Shown: positions 18,188 to 27,870 of the stretch, one piece after another
Layout of the letters: each line of letters starts with the position of its first letter
Position numbering within the stretch: position 1 is the first letter of the stretch
NCBI RefSeq assembly: GCF_015558675.1
Contig: NZ_JADMOL010000001.1
Coordinates: forward strand, 382,799-446,798
Direction of reading: 5' to 3'
Length of the DNA: 64,000 nucleotides
From: Paenibacillus sp. 1001270B_150601_E10
GTDB lineage: Bacteria; Bacillota; Bacilli; Paenibacillales; Paenibacillaceae
Program-made: the position numbers and the translations under genes
The notes under the pieces: generated by a model
Told to the model about the DNA's origin: nothing
Database searches by the model: none
Seen by the model: only the letters and a program-made list of their open reading frames with translations

Positions 18188-18228
18188 AAAAAAAGAACTA
18201 GCCGGGAGTCAAGGGCCCCCGGCTAGTT
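18188..18228 (-). terminator. Terminator of the large secreted protein gene
   Basis: AACTAGCCGGG (18196-18206) pairs perfectly with CCCGGCTAGTT (18218-18228). On the minus strand it is followed by CTTTTTTT, and it lies 24 bp after the stop codon at 18252. Confidence 0.9.
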
Positions 18229-18251
18229 AGCTGTCGCTCAAGTATAATGAA

Positions 18252-20480
18252 TTAAGAGTGCGGTTTGGGAATTGGCTGGAAGATCAAGTTTACTGGCATG
18301 GAGCTTCCTGCAGCCGGCGTAAACAAGATTTCAACCTTTTCTTCTTTATCTCCTGTACGGTAAACGATGTTAGCTTTATTCGCATCGCGCAATACACCGT
18401 TGGTTGGCAGTTGAACCGTCTCTCCATTTACAAGCAGTGCACCCGCATAAGAGCCTCCGCGTCCGTTGAAGGAAATCGCCGTGTTAGGGGCAACACGATT
18501 TAAGCTCACTTTATACAATACGCCGTAGTTACCTGCATTGTTTTTTTGTTGTCCTGTAACAGCGTCCCAGCCCTGAATAATCGGGTCATTCGTATTGTCA
18601 CCGAACACTAAGCGTGAAGTCGTGTCGCCAATCAACTCATCCACCGTGAATGTACGGTCTGCATTGTTGAACGTTCCGCGAATATGATTGTCATTGGATT
18701 CAAGGATATCAAGCTTAGACAGTTCCTTTAGCACATCCTTGCCGGATTCCAGCGCGACAATTTGGTACTGAACATTGTTGTCTGCAAAGAAATCTGCATA
18801 CATGGAATAGATATGATCAGGCTTCAATGGAACTTGGCTAAGCTCTGGGATAAATACCTTAGCTTCGCCTGGCTTCAATACTTGCTGAGACATCGACCCA
18901 CTAATATTGCGGAAGGAGTCAAAGTATTTAACCGCTGCACGCTTGCCTGTTTCCTGCGGATATGGGTTCGGACCAGCCAGTCCGTAATGCTCTACTTCTA
19001 CTGTTGTAGGCGTAGAGGAAATGTTTTTCACGACGATGTACAGATTCATATTCTTCGCTGTTGCATTCTTATGATGCATGAAGATTCGTGTACCGCCAGT
19101 GATGGTATCTTGATAAATAATTCCGTTCTCTTTAATCGATTCCGGACTGTTCGAACGGAACATCGTGCGTTGGTTGTGACGAATCGTCGGCTTTATAAGC
19201 TTCATCGTTGTAATGGAGCTGCCCTTGAAGTCGTACACCTCTCCTGGCTTCGAATACACGAGATTGAACTCTTCAAACGTGTAAAGAAGATCATTCGTTA
19301 CCGTGATAGTCTTCGCAATTTCATTCTGATAGCCAAGATTGTCCGTTACACGCAAAGTAATCGTATAGCGGCCTGGTTCAAAGAATGCAGGCTTGTTGTT
19401 GTTCCATTCGTATTCGAGCGTTGAACCTTGGTCAGCGGAGCTAAGATCTGTATATTGAACGAGCTCACCCATTTTATACGTTTCTTTATCCGTTTTAAAA
19501 TCAGCAATAGGCGGCTCATGCTTTGGCAATACGTTAAAAGTTTCGCTGTATGGTTCACTCCATGCACCTGTTTCATCTTGAACGCGAAGCGTTACAGTAT
19601 GTAGTCCTGGCTCGGAGTAAATCGTTTCAAGCCCCGTCCACTCTTGGTTGATAATTTGAAGTCCGCGAGGATGATAGGATTCATCCGTGACTTTTACTTC
19701 TGTCTGCGTGGCATAGATATCTTTAGGCCCAATTGTGAACTTTGCAACAGGCTCTGCTGTTAGATTTACAATAATACGCTTCGTTGATGCTTCCCATTTA
19801 TAAGGCATCTGGAAAGCTTGCAAAGCGGATGTAAGGGGTACCATAAAGGTGCCATCCTGAAGGTAGGACGTTCCGCTCATTTGTGTTGGTACGCCATCGA
19901 CCTTGTAGCTTTTCGTACCAATCTGATAGCGAAGCTCCTTGTTCGCAAAGGATATAATGGATTCCTTCGTCTTGCTGTCATAATCAAGCTTAGCGCCAAA
20001 GCGTTCAACAAGTGTACGCAAGGAAACAAAGGATACGCCGTTTTTTACTGTAATCGGCTGTGGTGCACGGTACTCCACATTGTTTTGCACCATCAGATTG
20101 CTGTTCGCTACAATTACGAGAACGTCGTCGCCATAAATGCTTGTATCAATGCTGTTCGGATTAACCGGAGATTTTCCGTTATTTAGATCCTGGCCTGTAC
20201 CTTGATTGTTTGATTGACCAGCACCATCTGTGCCATCACCATTTGTAGACGATGTATGCCCATCTTCAGTTGAGCCCGTTTCTTCACTCACTGTTTGCTG
20301 ATCATGTTGCTGCTGCTCTGTAAGAGTTGCTGATTGATCCTGCTGTTGTTCATTCGTCGTCTGTTGTTTGTTCGCTTGAGTCGGCACGCTTGCTTCAGCT
20401 GAAGCAACGGTTACAACTCCCGTTAGCTGCGTTGCCAGCAAACAAGCTAACAGCAGACTTTTCCACTTCATGCTCACCAT
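18252..20480 (-). CDS. Large secreted protein with copper-amine-oxidase-like domain and PKD-like repeats
   Basis: A 742-residue exported protein. The N-terminus has a signal peptide (about residues 1-28, ending ASA), a low-complexity Gln/Thr/Ser/Gly-rich stretch (about 30-110), then a copper-amine-oxidase-like N-terminal domain (about 118-240; motifs GVSFVSLRTLVERFGA and DGTFMVPLTSALQAF). Two PKD-like beta-sandwich units follow (about 250-325 and 330-400; GLHTVTLRVQDETGAWSE, GRYTITLRVTDNLGYQNE). The last 340 residues form a region I do not recognise, probably more beta-sandwich. ATG 20480 is preceded by GAGGAG. Such proteins in Paenibacillus are surface or wall associated; no catalytic motif is visible. 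It has its own terminator and a leader with a palindromic repeat. Confidence 0.8.
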   Translation of the reverse strand: MVSMKWKSLLLACLLATQLTGVVTVASAEASVPTQANKQQTTNEQQQDQSATLTEQQQHDQQTVSEETGSTEDGHTSSTNGDGTDGAGQSNNQGTGQDLNNGKSPVNPNSIDTSIYGDDVLVIVANSNLMVQNNVEYRAPQPITVKNGVSFVSLRTLVERFGAKLDYDSKTKESIISFANKELRYQIGTKSYKVDGVPTQMSGTSYLQDGTFMVPLTSALQAFQMPYKWEASTKRIIVNLTAEPVAKFTIGPKDIYATQTEVKVTDESYHPRGLQIINQEWTGLETIYSEPGLHTVTLRVQDETGAWSEPYSETFNVLPKHEPPIADFKTDKETYKMGELVQYTDLSSADQGSTLEYEWNNNKPAFFEPGRYTITLRVTDNLGYQNEIAKTITVTNDLLYTFEEFNLVYSKPGEVYDFKGSSITTMKLIKPTIRHNQRTMFRSNSPESIKENGIIYQDTITGGTRIFMHHKNATAKNMNLYIVVKNISSTPTTVEVEHYGLAGPNPYPQETGKRAAVKYFDSFRNISGSMSQQVLKPGEAKVFIPELSQVPLKPDHIYSMYADFFADNNVQYQIVALESGKDVLKELSKLDILESNDNHIRGTFNNADRTFTVDELIGDTTSRLVFGDNTNDPIIQGWDAVTGQQKNNAGNYGVLYKVSLNRVAPNTAISFNGRGGSYAGALLVNGETVQLPTNGVLRDANKANIVYRTGDKEEKVEILFTPAAGSSMPVNLIFQPIPKPHS

Positions 20481-21044
20481 TATCCCGTTCTCCTCATCCA
20501 TCAATATCTGCGTTTAAATGTATCCATGTTCATGCATGTGAACATCCCTGTGTTCATGCATACATAATCATAGACGTATAACCCGGCAGAAAGTTGCTGT
20601 AAGCTTATGGCATTTTCGTCTTTATTTACTCAAATCCCTATGGACTAACTCAATTAGGACATGATTCGCTGTCGCTTACAACACCTTTCTCCTGTTTAAA
20701 AACAAACTATATATTAACATTTAGTCTAGATTCCGTAAATCAATATTCCCAAAATATTGACCTATGCGGGAAACGAGTGTTCAACTTTTTCCTTGTCTAA
20801 GCAAGTTGGATTGACAATGTTTAGGTGATTATAGTAAGGTTAATTCACCGAATAATCAGAACGTATGTTTCTGTTTTTTTGAAACAATCATGTTAACTTG
20901 TTTCATTTCTAATTGATATCATCGATTCGAACTCGATTTCTATGCTGCAACTCTTCTTCGTCACTTTAAGCAAGCAGATTACGCTGCAAACTTCACCAGG
21001 ATCGCTTTCGATCTCTAATCATTATGAATAAAGGAGACCTTTTT
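20481..21044. other. Divergent intergenic region
   Basis: A 564-bp AT-rich gap between divergent genes with no convincing ORF. It holds the TGTTCA repeats at 20527-20561 and an inverted repeat GAAACAA/TTGTTTC (20881-20887, 20898-20904). A TTGACA at 20813-20818 lacks a well-spaced -10. No RNA gene is evident. Confidence 0.5.
20527..20561. promoter_or_regulatory. Palindrome plus partial repeat in the leader of the secreted protein gene
   Basis: TGTTCATGCATGTGAACA (20527-20544) has inverted arms TGTTCA/TGAACA, and TGTTCATGCAT recurs at 20551-20561, 24 bp away. It lies about 50-80 bp upstream of the start at 20480. This looks like an operator, but no regulator can be named. Confidence 0.45.
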
Positions 21045-21515
21045 GTGAATCCATACACCCAAGGCGCATTACATCACATCCATGTCGCTATATCGTCTAT
21101 CCTCCAGATCATGGAGCAGCTAGATGAGACCGAACTATCCTTCCGCCCTACACCAGACAAGCACTCGATTGGTGAATTGCTTGAGCATCTTAGTCTTATT
21201 TGCCTAGCAGATGTTCATATTGGAGATGGCGCTTCTGAGCCGTTTATGGCCGAATTCTATGTTCAGCATCAGCTGAATCAGCTGCATGAGATGAAACAAG
21301 CGCTCCATCAGAATTATGAGGCTCTACGCGTACGTTATCTCGCTTATACGGAGAACGAGCTGTCTGAGAATATAACCGCTTACTGGGGCGTGACCTACAC
21401 CCGTTATGAATGGCTGCTGGAGATACTTACTCATCTGTATCATCACCGCGGCCAACTGCATGCCATCCTCGTACATACGCTGCACCATGATCCTAAGATT
21501 GCTTTATTCGAGTAA
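21045..21515 (+). CDS. DinB/YfiT-like metal-binding four-helix protein
   Basis: A 156-residue protein of the DinB/DUF664 superfamily, four-helix bundles with a metal site of three histidines. The visible candidate ligands are the histidine in IGELLEHLSLI (near residue 49) and the pair in LTHLYHHRGQLHAI (near 134-140), the normal positions. Members include thiol S-transferases and damage-inducible proteins; the activity of this one is unknown. I place the start at the GTG at 21045, because AAAGGAG lies 8 bases before it; the ATG at 21024 has no ribosome site and would add seven residues. It is monocistronic, ending at a bidirectional terminator. Confidence 0.82.
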   Translation: MNPYTQGALHHIHVAISSILQIMEQLDETELSFRPTPDKHSIGELLEHLSLICLADVHIGDGASEPFMAEFYVQHQLNQLHEMKQALHQNYEALRVRYLAYTENELSENITAYWGVTYTRYEWLLEILTHLYHHRGQLHAILVHTLHHDPKIALFE

Positions 21516-21622
21516 ACTTTGCCCGAGACGAGCTTGCTGAGCTTAATTCACAGGTTCCGTTACTTCACACTGTCATGCTGATCAGGATGTTATTTGCCTG
21601 GACGTACATCAAGAGTTTCAAT

Positions 21623-21660
21623 AAAAAAATGCTCACCAGATAACAGTGAGCATTTCTTTT
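21623..21660. terminator. Bidirectional terminator between the DinB-like gene and nagZ
   Basis: ATGCTCAC (21629-21636) and GTGAGCAT (21646-21653) form a perfect stem, with AAAAAAA before and TTTCTTTT after, so it can end transcripts from both sides. Confidence 0.88.
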
Positions 21661-21679
21661 CTATTTGAATAGATATCAA

Positions 21680-23314
21680 TTATTGATTTTGTAATTGAGT
21701 ATGATAGCCATATGGATATTGCTCATTAATCGTAACTGGCAGTTGTCCAACAGATGGAATGTCGCCAAGCAGAGCTTTTGCAAGAGCTTCCATCATCATT
21801 GGACGATTTTCATAAGCACATACATAGGTCTTTACTTCTGGGAACTGGTTCAAATCATATGGATTGCGAGAAGCCGCCACAATAACGCGCAGTTTCGGAT
21901 TCGCTGCAAGCTGCTTCACGATGCTGACTTGACCTTCATGCAAAGTTGCCACCGCATTGTATGTCACGACGATAACCTGTTCATACTGCTCTGCATGCGC
22001 AACCGTCGCTTGTACTTCGTCCTCGTCCGGATACGTACCAATGCGATATTCGTCAACATGAGGCATATGCTCAGCTAGTGCCGTAGCCAGCGTATAGGAT
22101 TGAACGATTGGCTCATCCACCTCTGTACGCTGTCTCACCTCAGGCCAGATCACGATAGTACGTGCTTCTTTCGCAACAGGAAGCTGACCTTCATCCTTAA
22201 CCAGTGTAATGCTCTTCTCGTTAATCTGCTCGACAACAGCCTTAGATGCCTTGGAGCCAAAGCCTGCCGCATAAGATTCATCAATCGTGATCAGTTGATC
22301 CATGCTGCGCTTCGCTTTGAGCGCAAGGATACGATCAACGGAAGCATCGATATGCTCTTCCGAGATACGGCCATCACGAACAGCTTGAATCAATGCTTCA
22401 ATCGCTTGCGATTGCTCGGCATAACGATGGCTAATCAGGATAAGATCTGCTCCCGCTTGAACGGCACGAATAGTGCCTTCAGGAATGCCGTACTCTTTAG
22501 AGATCGCGTGCATCTCAAGACAGTCTGTAACGATAACTCCTTGGAATCCAAGACGCTTACGAAGAAGATCAGTAAGCACCTTGCTTGAGATGGTCGCTGG
22601 AATGCTGTCTGGTTCAAAGGCTGGGAACATGACGTGTGCGGTCATGATGCAGTCAACGCCTTCTTCAATCGCCTTCACGAATGGAGCAAGCTCCACGTTG
22701 AACAAACGCTCCTCATCATGTGGCACAGACGCAAGACCATGATGAGAGTCTACTGCTGTATCTCCATGACCAGGAAAATGCTTCGCTGTCGCAGCTACAT
22801 TTGCATCCTGCAAGCCGCGAATCTGAGCTGCGCCCATCTTGGATACGAGCTCTGGGTTCTCACCGTAGGATCGAACACCGATGACCGGATTCTTTGCATT
22901 GTTGTTCACATCCACACTTGGAGCAAAGTTCATATTAATCCCCATGCGAAGCAGTTCTTCTCCGCAAATGCGGCCAGATTCATAGGCAAGCTTCTCGTCA
23001 CGAGCAGCTCCTACTGCCATGTTGCTAGGAATCAATGTAATGTCATCCCAGTCAATGCGAGCAACCATGCCGCCTTCTTGGTCAATGCTAATGAACAGTG
23101 GAATATCTGTATGCTTGCGATTCAGTTCTTGAAGATCAAGCGACAGTTGTCCCACTTGCTCCTTATTTAATACATTCCGACGAAAATAAATAATGCCGCC
23201 CACATGATACTTTTCAATCAATGCTTTTGCACAATCGTCAATCTCCGGTGTTTGGAATCCGCACATCACCATTTGACCAATTTTCTGTTCTAGCGTCATT
23301 TGCTCTCTCTTCAT
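21680..23314 (-). CDS. nagZ: Beta-N-acetylhexosaminidase, GH3 family
   Basis: Releases N-acetylglucosamine from muropeptides or chitin fragments. The 544-residue GH3 protein has an N-terminal TIM barrel (about residues 1-340) with the substrate-binding FISIDQEGG and the NagZ signature KHFPGHGDTAVDSHHG (about 178-193), where the histidine and aspartate form the acid/base dyad specific to NagZ-type GH3 enzymes; the nucleophile is probably the aspartate of VIVTDCLEM. A C-terminal alpha/beta domain follows (about 365-540), as in B. subtilis NagZ. I see no signal peptide, so it is probably cytosolic, unlike the secreted B. subtilis enzyme. It is the last gene of a run with a sugar importer and a YesM/YesN pair. 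Confidence 0.92.
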   Translation of the reverse strand: MKREQMTLEQKIGQMVMCGFQTPEIDDCAKALIEKYHVGGIIYFRRNVLNKEQVGQLSLDLQELNRKHTDIPLFISIDQEGGMVARIDWDDITLIPSNMAVGAARDEKLAYESGRICGEELLRMGINMNFAPSVDVNNNAKNPVIGVRSYGENPELVSKMGAAQIRGLQDANVAATAKHFPGHGDTAVDSHHGLASVPHDEERLFNVELAPFVKAIEEGVDCIMTAHVMFPAFEPDSIPATISSKVLTDLLRKRLGFQGVIVTDCLEMHAISKEYGIPEGTIRAVQAGADLILISHRYAEQSQAIEALIQAVRDGRISEEHIDASVDRILALKAKRSMDQLITIDESYAAGFGSKASKAVVEQINEKSITLVKDEGQLPVAKEARTIVIWPEVRQRTEVDEPIVQSYTLATALAEHMPHVDEYRIGTYPDEDEVQATVAHAEQYEQVIVVTYNAVATLHEGQVSIVKQLAANPKLRVIVAASRNPYDLNQFPEVKTYVCAYENRPMMMEALAKALLGDIPSVGQLPVTINEQYPYGYHTQLQNQ

Positions 23315-23409
23315 CTTACCCCACCCTTATCCTTTGATATCAGCAGTATGGAACATATGATAAATTAAAGCCCTTACATTTACATCATAATGCCTTGAAT
23401 GCGCTTTAG

Positions 23410-25014
23410 TCAATTTGGTTCTGATGTTTTTTCACTTTCACGAAAATCAGATGGCGTCATGCCGGTATATTTCTGAAACACCTTTGTAAAATAACGGCGC
23501 TCGGAGTAACCAACTGATATCCCGATTTGTGTAATGCTCTTGTCTGTCATCAAGAGCATCGATTTTGCAAGCTCCATCCGCTGCTTCGTCAAATATTCAA
23601 CAAAGGTTTCGCCAAACTGGTTTTTAAAGAGCAAGCTAAAGTAGCTGCAGCTAATCCCCAAGTAATCCGAGATCTCATCCACACCGATATCAGAGCCCAA
23701 GTTGCGATGAATATAATCTTTGGCTGAGATCATAAGCAGCTCGCTTGATTTCTTGTTCATCGCATGCTCCTTCGACTGATCCAACAGTTGGCTCAAAGCA
23801 TGGAGCAGATCCTTCATGCTCACGCTGTGTTGAAGCTTCTCCCACATCGCCTCTTCTTCATTCTTCGAGAGCAGCTCAAGTTCTCTCATCTCACGAAGCA
23901 GGTGAATGATGATGTAGTGCAGGAATTTTTCTGCCCTCATGATGGACTGCTCCGACATCAGCATTAAGCTATTTTGAAGATCGACAAGCCCTTGTTCGAC
24001 CCGTTTCTTGTCATTGGACTTCATTCCTGAAAGGATTTCCTCTACGAGATGCCACTGCGACACCGAAGCGGCCTGACGCGCTGTTGAGCTCTCATCTACT
24101 GACACAAGCTGTTCTGCATCAGGATGAAGCATAAGCACCCGTTGTAGCCGCTTATACGCATGTGGTAGTGCAGGCATCGGGATTGGACCTGAATCCCATG
24201 CCACGCTTACAGACATCTTCACGTGCACTCTGACGGCACGCTGGATAATCTTAGCCCAATTCTCGGTGTCCTTTTCATTCACTTTATAGCGATCCCGCAT
24301 AAATTGAAGAAGGACACACCATTCGCCCTCGCGGGTTTGAAGCACCGCATACTTCAGATCATCATCAGACAATGCATCCTGAAGCACGTTGCGAACGGCA
24401 AAGTTCCACAGTCTCCGCTCACTGTCTGACCATGACACGGTTCGTTGCGCATAATCATCAAGGTCAACCATGATGACGGTGTAAACAAGCTGATCAAGCT
24501 GAACATCTTCATCAACCATCGCATAGCTTGGGTTGCTGGAGGTGAAGCCCATAATAACATCAAACATCATCTTCTCATACGCCAAGCTAACCACTTTGCC
24601 CCAGCGACGCTCAGCCATCTTTTTCTCCATCATCGAAGAGCGCACCTCATCTGCAATCTTCGCGATGGTTTGCTCAAGCTCCTCATAATTAATCGGCTTC
24701 AAAATATAGTCACGCACGCCATGCTGGAGCGCTACACGCGCATATTCAAACTCCTGATAGCCCGTAAGCATGAGCACTTGGCTCTCCTGCCCCATCTTCC
24801 GAAGCTCTCTTAGAAATTCCATACCGTCCATAATCGGCATTCGAATGTCGCACAAGATCAGATCTGGAGAATGCTCCTTTACAATATCCATCGCTTCAGC
24901 ACCGTTACGTGCTGTGCCGACTATTTCGATGCCAAGCTGATTCCAAGGAATAACGATCCTTAAGTTGTTCAAAATATGAATCTCATCGTCAACAAGCAAT
25001 GCTTTTACACTCAT
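23410..25014 (-). CDS. YesN-type response regulator with AraC DNA-binding domain
   Basis: The cytosolic output partner of the adjacent sensor kinase. The 534-residue protein has an N-terminal receiver (residues 3-120) with acidic pocket DD (10-11), phospho-acceptor aspartate in LILCDIRMP (56) and lysine in YILKP, a long middle region of unknown fold (about 130-420), and two AraC-type helix-turn-helix units at the C-terminus (about 430-530; VDEISDYLGISCSYFSLLFK and ITQIGISVGYSERRYFTKVF). It overlaps the kinase gene by four bases, so the two are translated together. Such regulators usually activate the neighbouring sugar transport genes, here probably the importer upstream in the same run. Confidence 0.93.
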   Translation of the reverse strand: MSVKALLVDDEIHILNNLRIVIPWNQLGIEIVGTARNGAEAMDIVKEHSPDLILCDIRMPIMDGMEFLRELRKMGQESQVLMLTGYQEFEYARVALQHGVRDYILKPINYEELEQTIAKIADEVRSSMMEKKMAERRWGKVVSLAYEKMMFDVIMGFTSSNPSYAMVDEDVQLDQLVYTVIMVDLDDYAQRTVSWSDSERRLWNFAVRNVLQDALSDDDLKYAVLQTREGEWCVLLQFMRDRYKVNEKDTENWAKIIQRAVRVHVKMSVSVAWDSGPIPMPALPHAYKRLQRVLMLHPDAEQLVSVDESSTARQAASVSQWHLVEEILSGMKSNDKKRVEQGLVDLQNSLMLMSEQSIMRAEKFLHYIIIHLLREMRELELLSKNEEEAMWEKLQHSVSMKDLLHALSQLLDQSKEHAMNKKSSELLMISAKDYIHRNLGSDIGVDEISDYLGISCSYFSLLFKNQFGETFVEYLTKQRMELAKSMLLMTDKSITQIGISVGYSERRYFTKVFQKYTGMTPSDFRESEKTSEPN

Positions 25015-26936
25015 AGATTCTCACCCTGCTCATATTTCGGTATTGTGCATTGAATGATGGTTCCTTTGCCTGATGCGGAACATACATACAATCCATAACG
25101 CGGACCATGTTGGATCCGAATTCGATCTGCTACGCTGCGAACGCCAAGTCCTCTGCGTTCTACATTCATCGTCTCTTGCAGCTGTGGAACGAGATTGTTA
25201 GATTCATCGGTCTCCATATACACAAAGCGCTGCAATTGTTCATTGGACATGCCTACGCCATTATCCTCCACGATGAGGTAGATGCGCTCTGCATCGCTAT
25301 GTGCGGATATGCGGATCCAGCCCATCTCAGTCGTTCCGTCAAACGCATGCTGGATGCAGTTCTCAACCAACGGCTGAAGTGTCAGCTTCTGAATCATGTA
25401 CTGCATAAGATCATCAGGCACATCAATCTCGAAGTTGAATACCTCATCAAAACGGAATTTCTGAATCTCCAGATAGCTTCTTAGATACTCAAGCTCCTGA
25501 CGAATCGTGATTTCTTCCTTATCCTGAATGCTGATTCGAAGGATGTTGCCTAATCGGTATACCATTTGACTAACCTTTCGGCCTTGATTTTGAATCGCCA
25601 GCACATTGATAGATTCGAGTGTATTAAAGAGGAAATGCGGCTTGATCTGTGCCTGCAGCACCCTCATCTCGGCGGCCGTCTTCTGCTTTTGCTCCTGCTT
25701 CACCTGATCAATCAGATCATTTACACGATCCATAAGTCGGTTATAGCCCTTCGACAGTGTCGCCAGCTCGTCTGTGCCTTCTACGATGACTCGAGTATGA
25801 AGATCCCCATCCTCGACTTTGCGCATAAAGCGGACAATCCGTCCAATACTGTTCGTAATCCGATTCATAAACAGCATGTTAAACATGAATGCACCTAGAA
25901 TGCAGACAGCGATGACAATCGATACCCAGCGAATATAATCAACCATTTCGTTCGACAGCGAATTCCAATCCCGAATCGAGACCAAGTGCCAATTGTAATT
26001 TGGCATCTCATAAGTTGAGACAATGCTTTGATCGACATTAAATTTGTCCTTATAACTGTAATAGCCCTTCGTAAGCTTCAAAGGCTTCGTCATCATATCC
26101 TGCAGAGTTTGTCCGGTATGAGACTTCTTATTGTCATATATAATGAATCCCTGATCGTTTACGATAAAGAATCGGGTATTCTCATTTTCATTTGCGGTAT
26201 AGAACTTATTGAAGAAGGTGTCTAATTCCCACGTCTTCATCTGTACAACGGAAATCCCGATATTCTTCAATGTCGTCAAGTTCTTCACGGTTCGAATCTG
26301 GGTAAATACCGGCTCTGTACCTGTTATCTCAGGATACTCGTTCGGTCCGATCCATAATGGCTGCCCTTTAAGCTCCATTACTTCCTTATATACGGGATGC
26401 TCCTTGAATTGACTAAGAGGCATCTCATTAAATCCTTCTTTTGTGAAGATTCTCACGATTTCCGAATCAGAGAACCCTCTCAAGTTATAAAGAAATGCGT
26501 AGCTGATCGTTGGATGGTTAAATAACAGCTTCCTAAAGTTCTGCTGGCGCTCGATCTGCCTAATATAATCGATGCCCTCATCGCCTTCTCCAGCCTTTGA
26601 TTCATCTACTTTCCCATTGCCTTCCCCTTGTTCCGATCCTGCTTCCTTATCAGAGGAAGCGTTATTCGAGCTAATAAGTTCCTGACTAGACGGATCTGGA
26701 GAGCTTAAGGCTTGCTTGAACACATCGTTTGCAATCCCGCTGTCCGTTACAATGTTAATTTCATCAAAAATGTACGTAAGGCTTTGTCCAATGGCTCGCA
26801 TGGAGAATTCCGCCTGTTCACTATACTTCTTCTCTAGCAGATGGAATGTAATCAAAAACGTTGTTGTTGCAAAGAAAAATAAAGGGATAATGATCAGAAG
26901 AACAAATCCGCTAAATAATTTATAACGTAAGTTCAT
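25011..26936 (-). CDS. YesM-type sensor histidine kinase
   Basis: A membrane sensor of the YesM/LytS-like HisKA_7TM-independent class that phosphorylates the adjacent YesN-type regulator. The 641-residue protein has a first span (about residues 8-30), a large extracellular sensor (30-300) with a Ser/Glu/Gly-rich insert near 90-120, a second span (about 305-327), a HAMP linker, then the His_kinase domain with QIKPHFLFNTLESIN (phospho-accepting histidine) and ATP lid VEDNGVGMS. The start at 26936 has AAGGGG upstream. The extracellular part probably detects a sugar or its binding protein; the ligand is unknown. It lies between the importer genes and nagZ. Confidence 0.93.
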   Translation of the reverse strand: MNLRYKLFSGFVLLIIIPLFFFATTTFLITFHLLEKKYSEQAEFSMRAIGQSLTYIFDEINIVTDSGIANDVFKQALSSPDPSSQELISSNNASSDKEAGSEQGEGNGKVDESKAGEGDEGIDYIRQIERQQNFRKLLFNHPTISYAFLYNLRGFSDSEIVRIFTKEGFNEMPLSQFKEHPVYKEVMELKGQPLWIGPNEYPEITGTEPVFTQIRTVKNLTTLKNIGISVVQMKTWELDTFFNKFYTANENENTRFFIVNDQGFIIYDNKKSHTGQTLQDMMTKPLKLTKGYYSYKDKFNVDQSIVSTYEMPNYNWHLVSIRDWNSLSNEMVDYIRWVSIVIAVCILGAFMFNMLFMNRITNSIGRIVRFMRKVEDGDLHTRVIVEGTDELATLSKGYNRLMDRVNDLIDQVKQEQKQKTAAEMRVLQAQIKPHFLFNTLESINVLAIQNQGRKVSQMVYRLGNILRISIQDKEEITIRQELEYLRSYLEIQKFRFDEVFNFEIDVPDDLMQYMIQKLTLQPLVENCIQHAFDGTTEMGWIRISAHSDAERIYLIVEDNGVGMSNEQLQRFVYMETDESNNLVPQLQETMNVERRGLGVRSVADRIRIQHGPRYGLYVCSASGKGTIIQCTIPKYEQGENL

Positions 26937-27001
26937 CTTTTCATTACCCCTTTAATTGTTGAAATATGTGAATCTGTGGTGATAGTACCCACATTTTAGC
27001 A

Positions 27002-27015
27002 TGAATGCGTTTTAA
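27002..27015 (-). promoter_or_regulatory. Possible cre (CcpA) site upstream of the sensor kinase gene
   Basis: On the minus strand TTAAAACGCATTCA fits the CcpA consensus TGNAANCGNWNNCA with one mismatch. It lies 66 bp upstream of the kinase start and could give catabolite control of the kinase, regulator and nagZ genes. Consensus match only. Confidence 0.3.
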
Positions 27016-27039
27016 AATCACTAGTAAAAGTAGAGAATA

Positions 27040-27870
27040 TTATCCCTTAACCGAACCTGCAGTCAATCCTTCAATGATTTGTTCCTGAAGAACAGCGTAG
27101 ATAACCATTACCGGTACAACGCTATAAACAATACCTGCTGACATTTGAGCATAGTTGGTGTTATATGCATCTCGGAAACCAACCATTCCAACTGGAAGTG
27201 TTCTTAATTCGTCTGTTGAGATAAAGTAGTTGGCGAGCAAGAACTCGTTCCAGTTTCCAAGAAAGTTAACGATGAATACCGTAACCATTGCAGGAACAGT
27301 AAGCGGAATAATCATCTTTACAAATATCCCGATAGGTCCTAGTCCATCTACAACGGCTGCCTCCTCCAGTTCACTCGGGATCGATCTCATAAAGGCAGCT
27401 AATATGATGACCGAGAATGGAATTGCGACCGCTGTGTACGGAATATACAGTGCCCAGTGGGAATCTAGAATATTCATTTTGCGAATCAAGCCGTAGATTG
27501 GAAGAATCAAAGCGTTTCCTGGAATCAGCATCCCGAGCAAAATGAACTGAAAGAGCCACTTGCTCATCTTCACGTAGCGCATCCGGGTAATCGCATAGGA
27601 AGCCATTGATGCTATAACGATGGTTGTAATGGCTGCCGCTACGGAAATATACAAGCTGTTGAAGAAATAAGTGCTGATCTTCGCATTAACCCAAGCTTGC
27701 ACGTAGTTATCCCAGATAAAGGTTGTTGGAATGCCGAACGGGTTCGATGAAATCTCGGCATTGTTCGATTTGACGGAAGAAAACAGGACGAACAAGAAAG
27801 GGAATAAGATGATGGCCAAATAGCCTAGCAAGAAGATGTGATTAACGCTTTTCTTAAGTGATTTGATCAT
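27040..27870 (-). CDS. Carbohydrate ABC transporter permease, MalG/LacG type
   Basis: Second channel subunit of a CUT1-family sugar importer. The 276-residue protein has six membrane spans and the cytoplasmic EAA loop (ELEEAAVVDGLGPIGIFVKMIIPL, centred near residue 185), which docks on the ATPase. It ends in EGLTAGSVKG, the typical MalG-class terminus. The ATG (27868-27870) overlaps the stop codon of the upstream permease by one base (TGATG), so translation is coupled. No ATP-binding gene lies in this run, as is usual for Bacillales importers energised by a shared MsmX/UgpC-type ATPase. The substrate cannot be read directly; an amino sugar or disaccharide is suggested by nagZ downstream. Confidence 0.93.
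   Translation of the reverse strand: MIKSLKKSVNHIFLLGYLAIILFPFLFVLFSSVKSNNAEISSNPFGIPTTFIWDNYVQAWVNAKISTYFFNSLYISVAAAITTIVIASMASYAITRMRYVKMSKWLFQFILLGMLIPGNALILPIYGLIRKMNILDSHWALYIPYTAVAIPFSVIILAAFMRSIPSELEEAAVVDGLGPIGIFVKMIIPLTVPAMVTVFIVNFLGNWNEFLLANYFISTDELRTLPVGMVGFRDAYNTNYAQMSAGIVYSVVPVMVIYAVLQEQIIEGLTAGSVKG

Noticed and set aside
20813-20840. TTGACA followed by an AT-rich stretch as promoter of the DinB-like gene
   Set aside because: No -10 hexamer at 16-18 bp; the best candidate is only 13-15 bp away and about 200 bp from the start codon.
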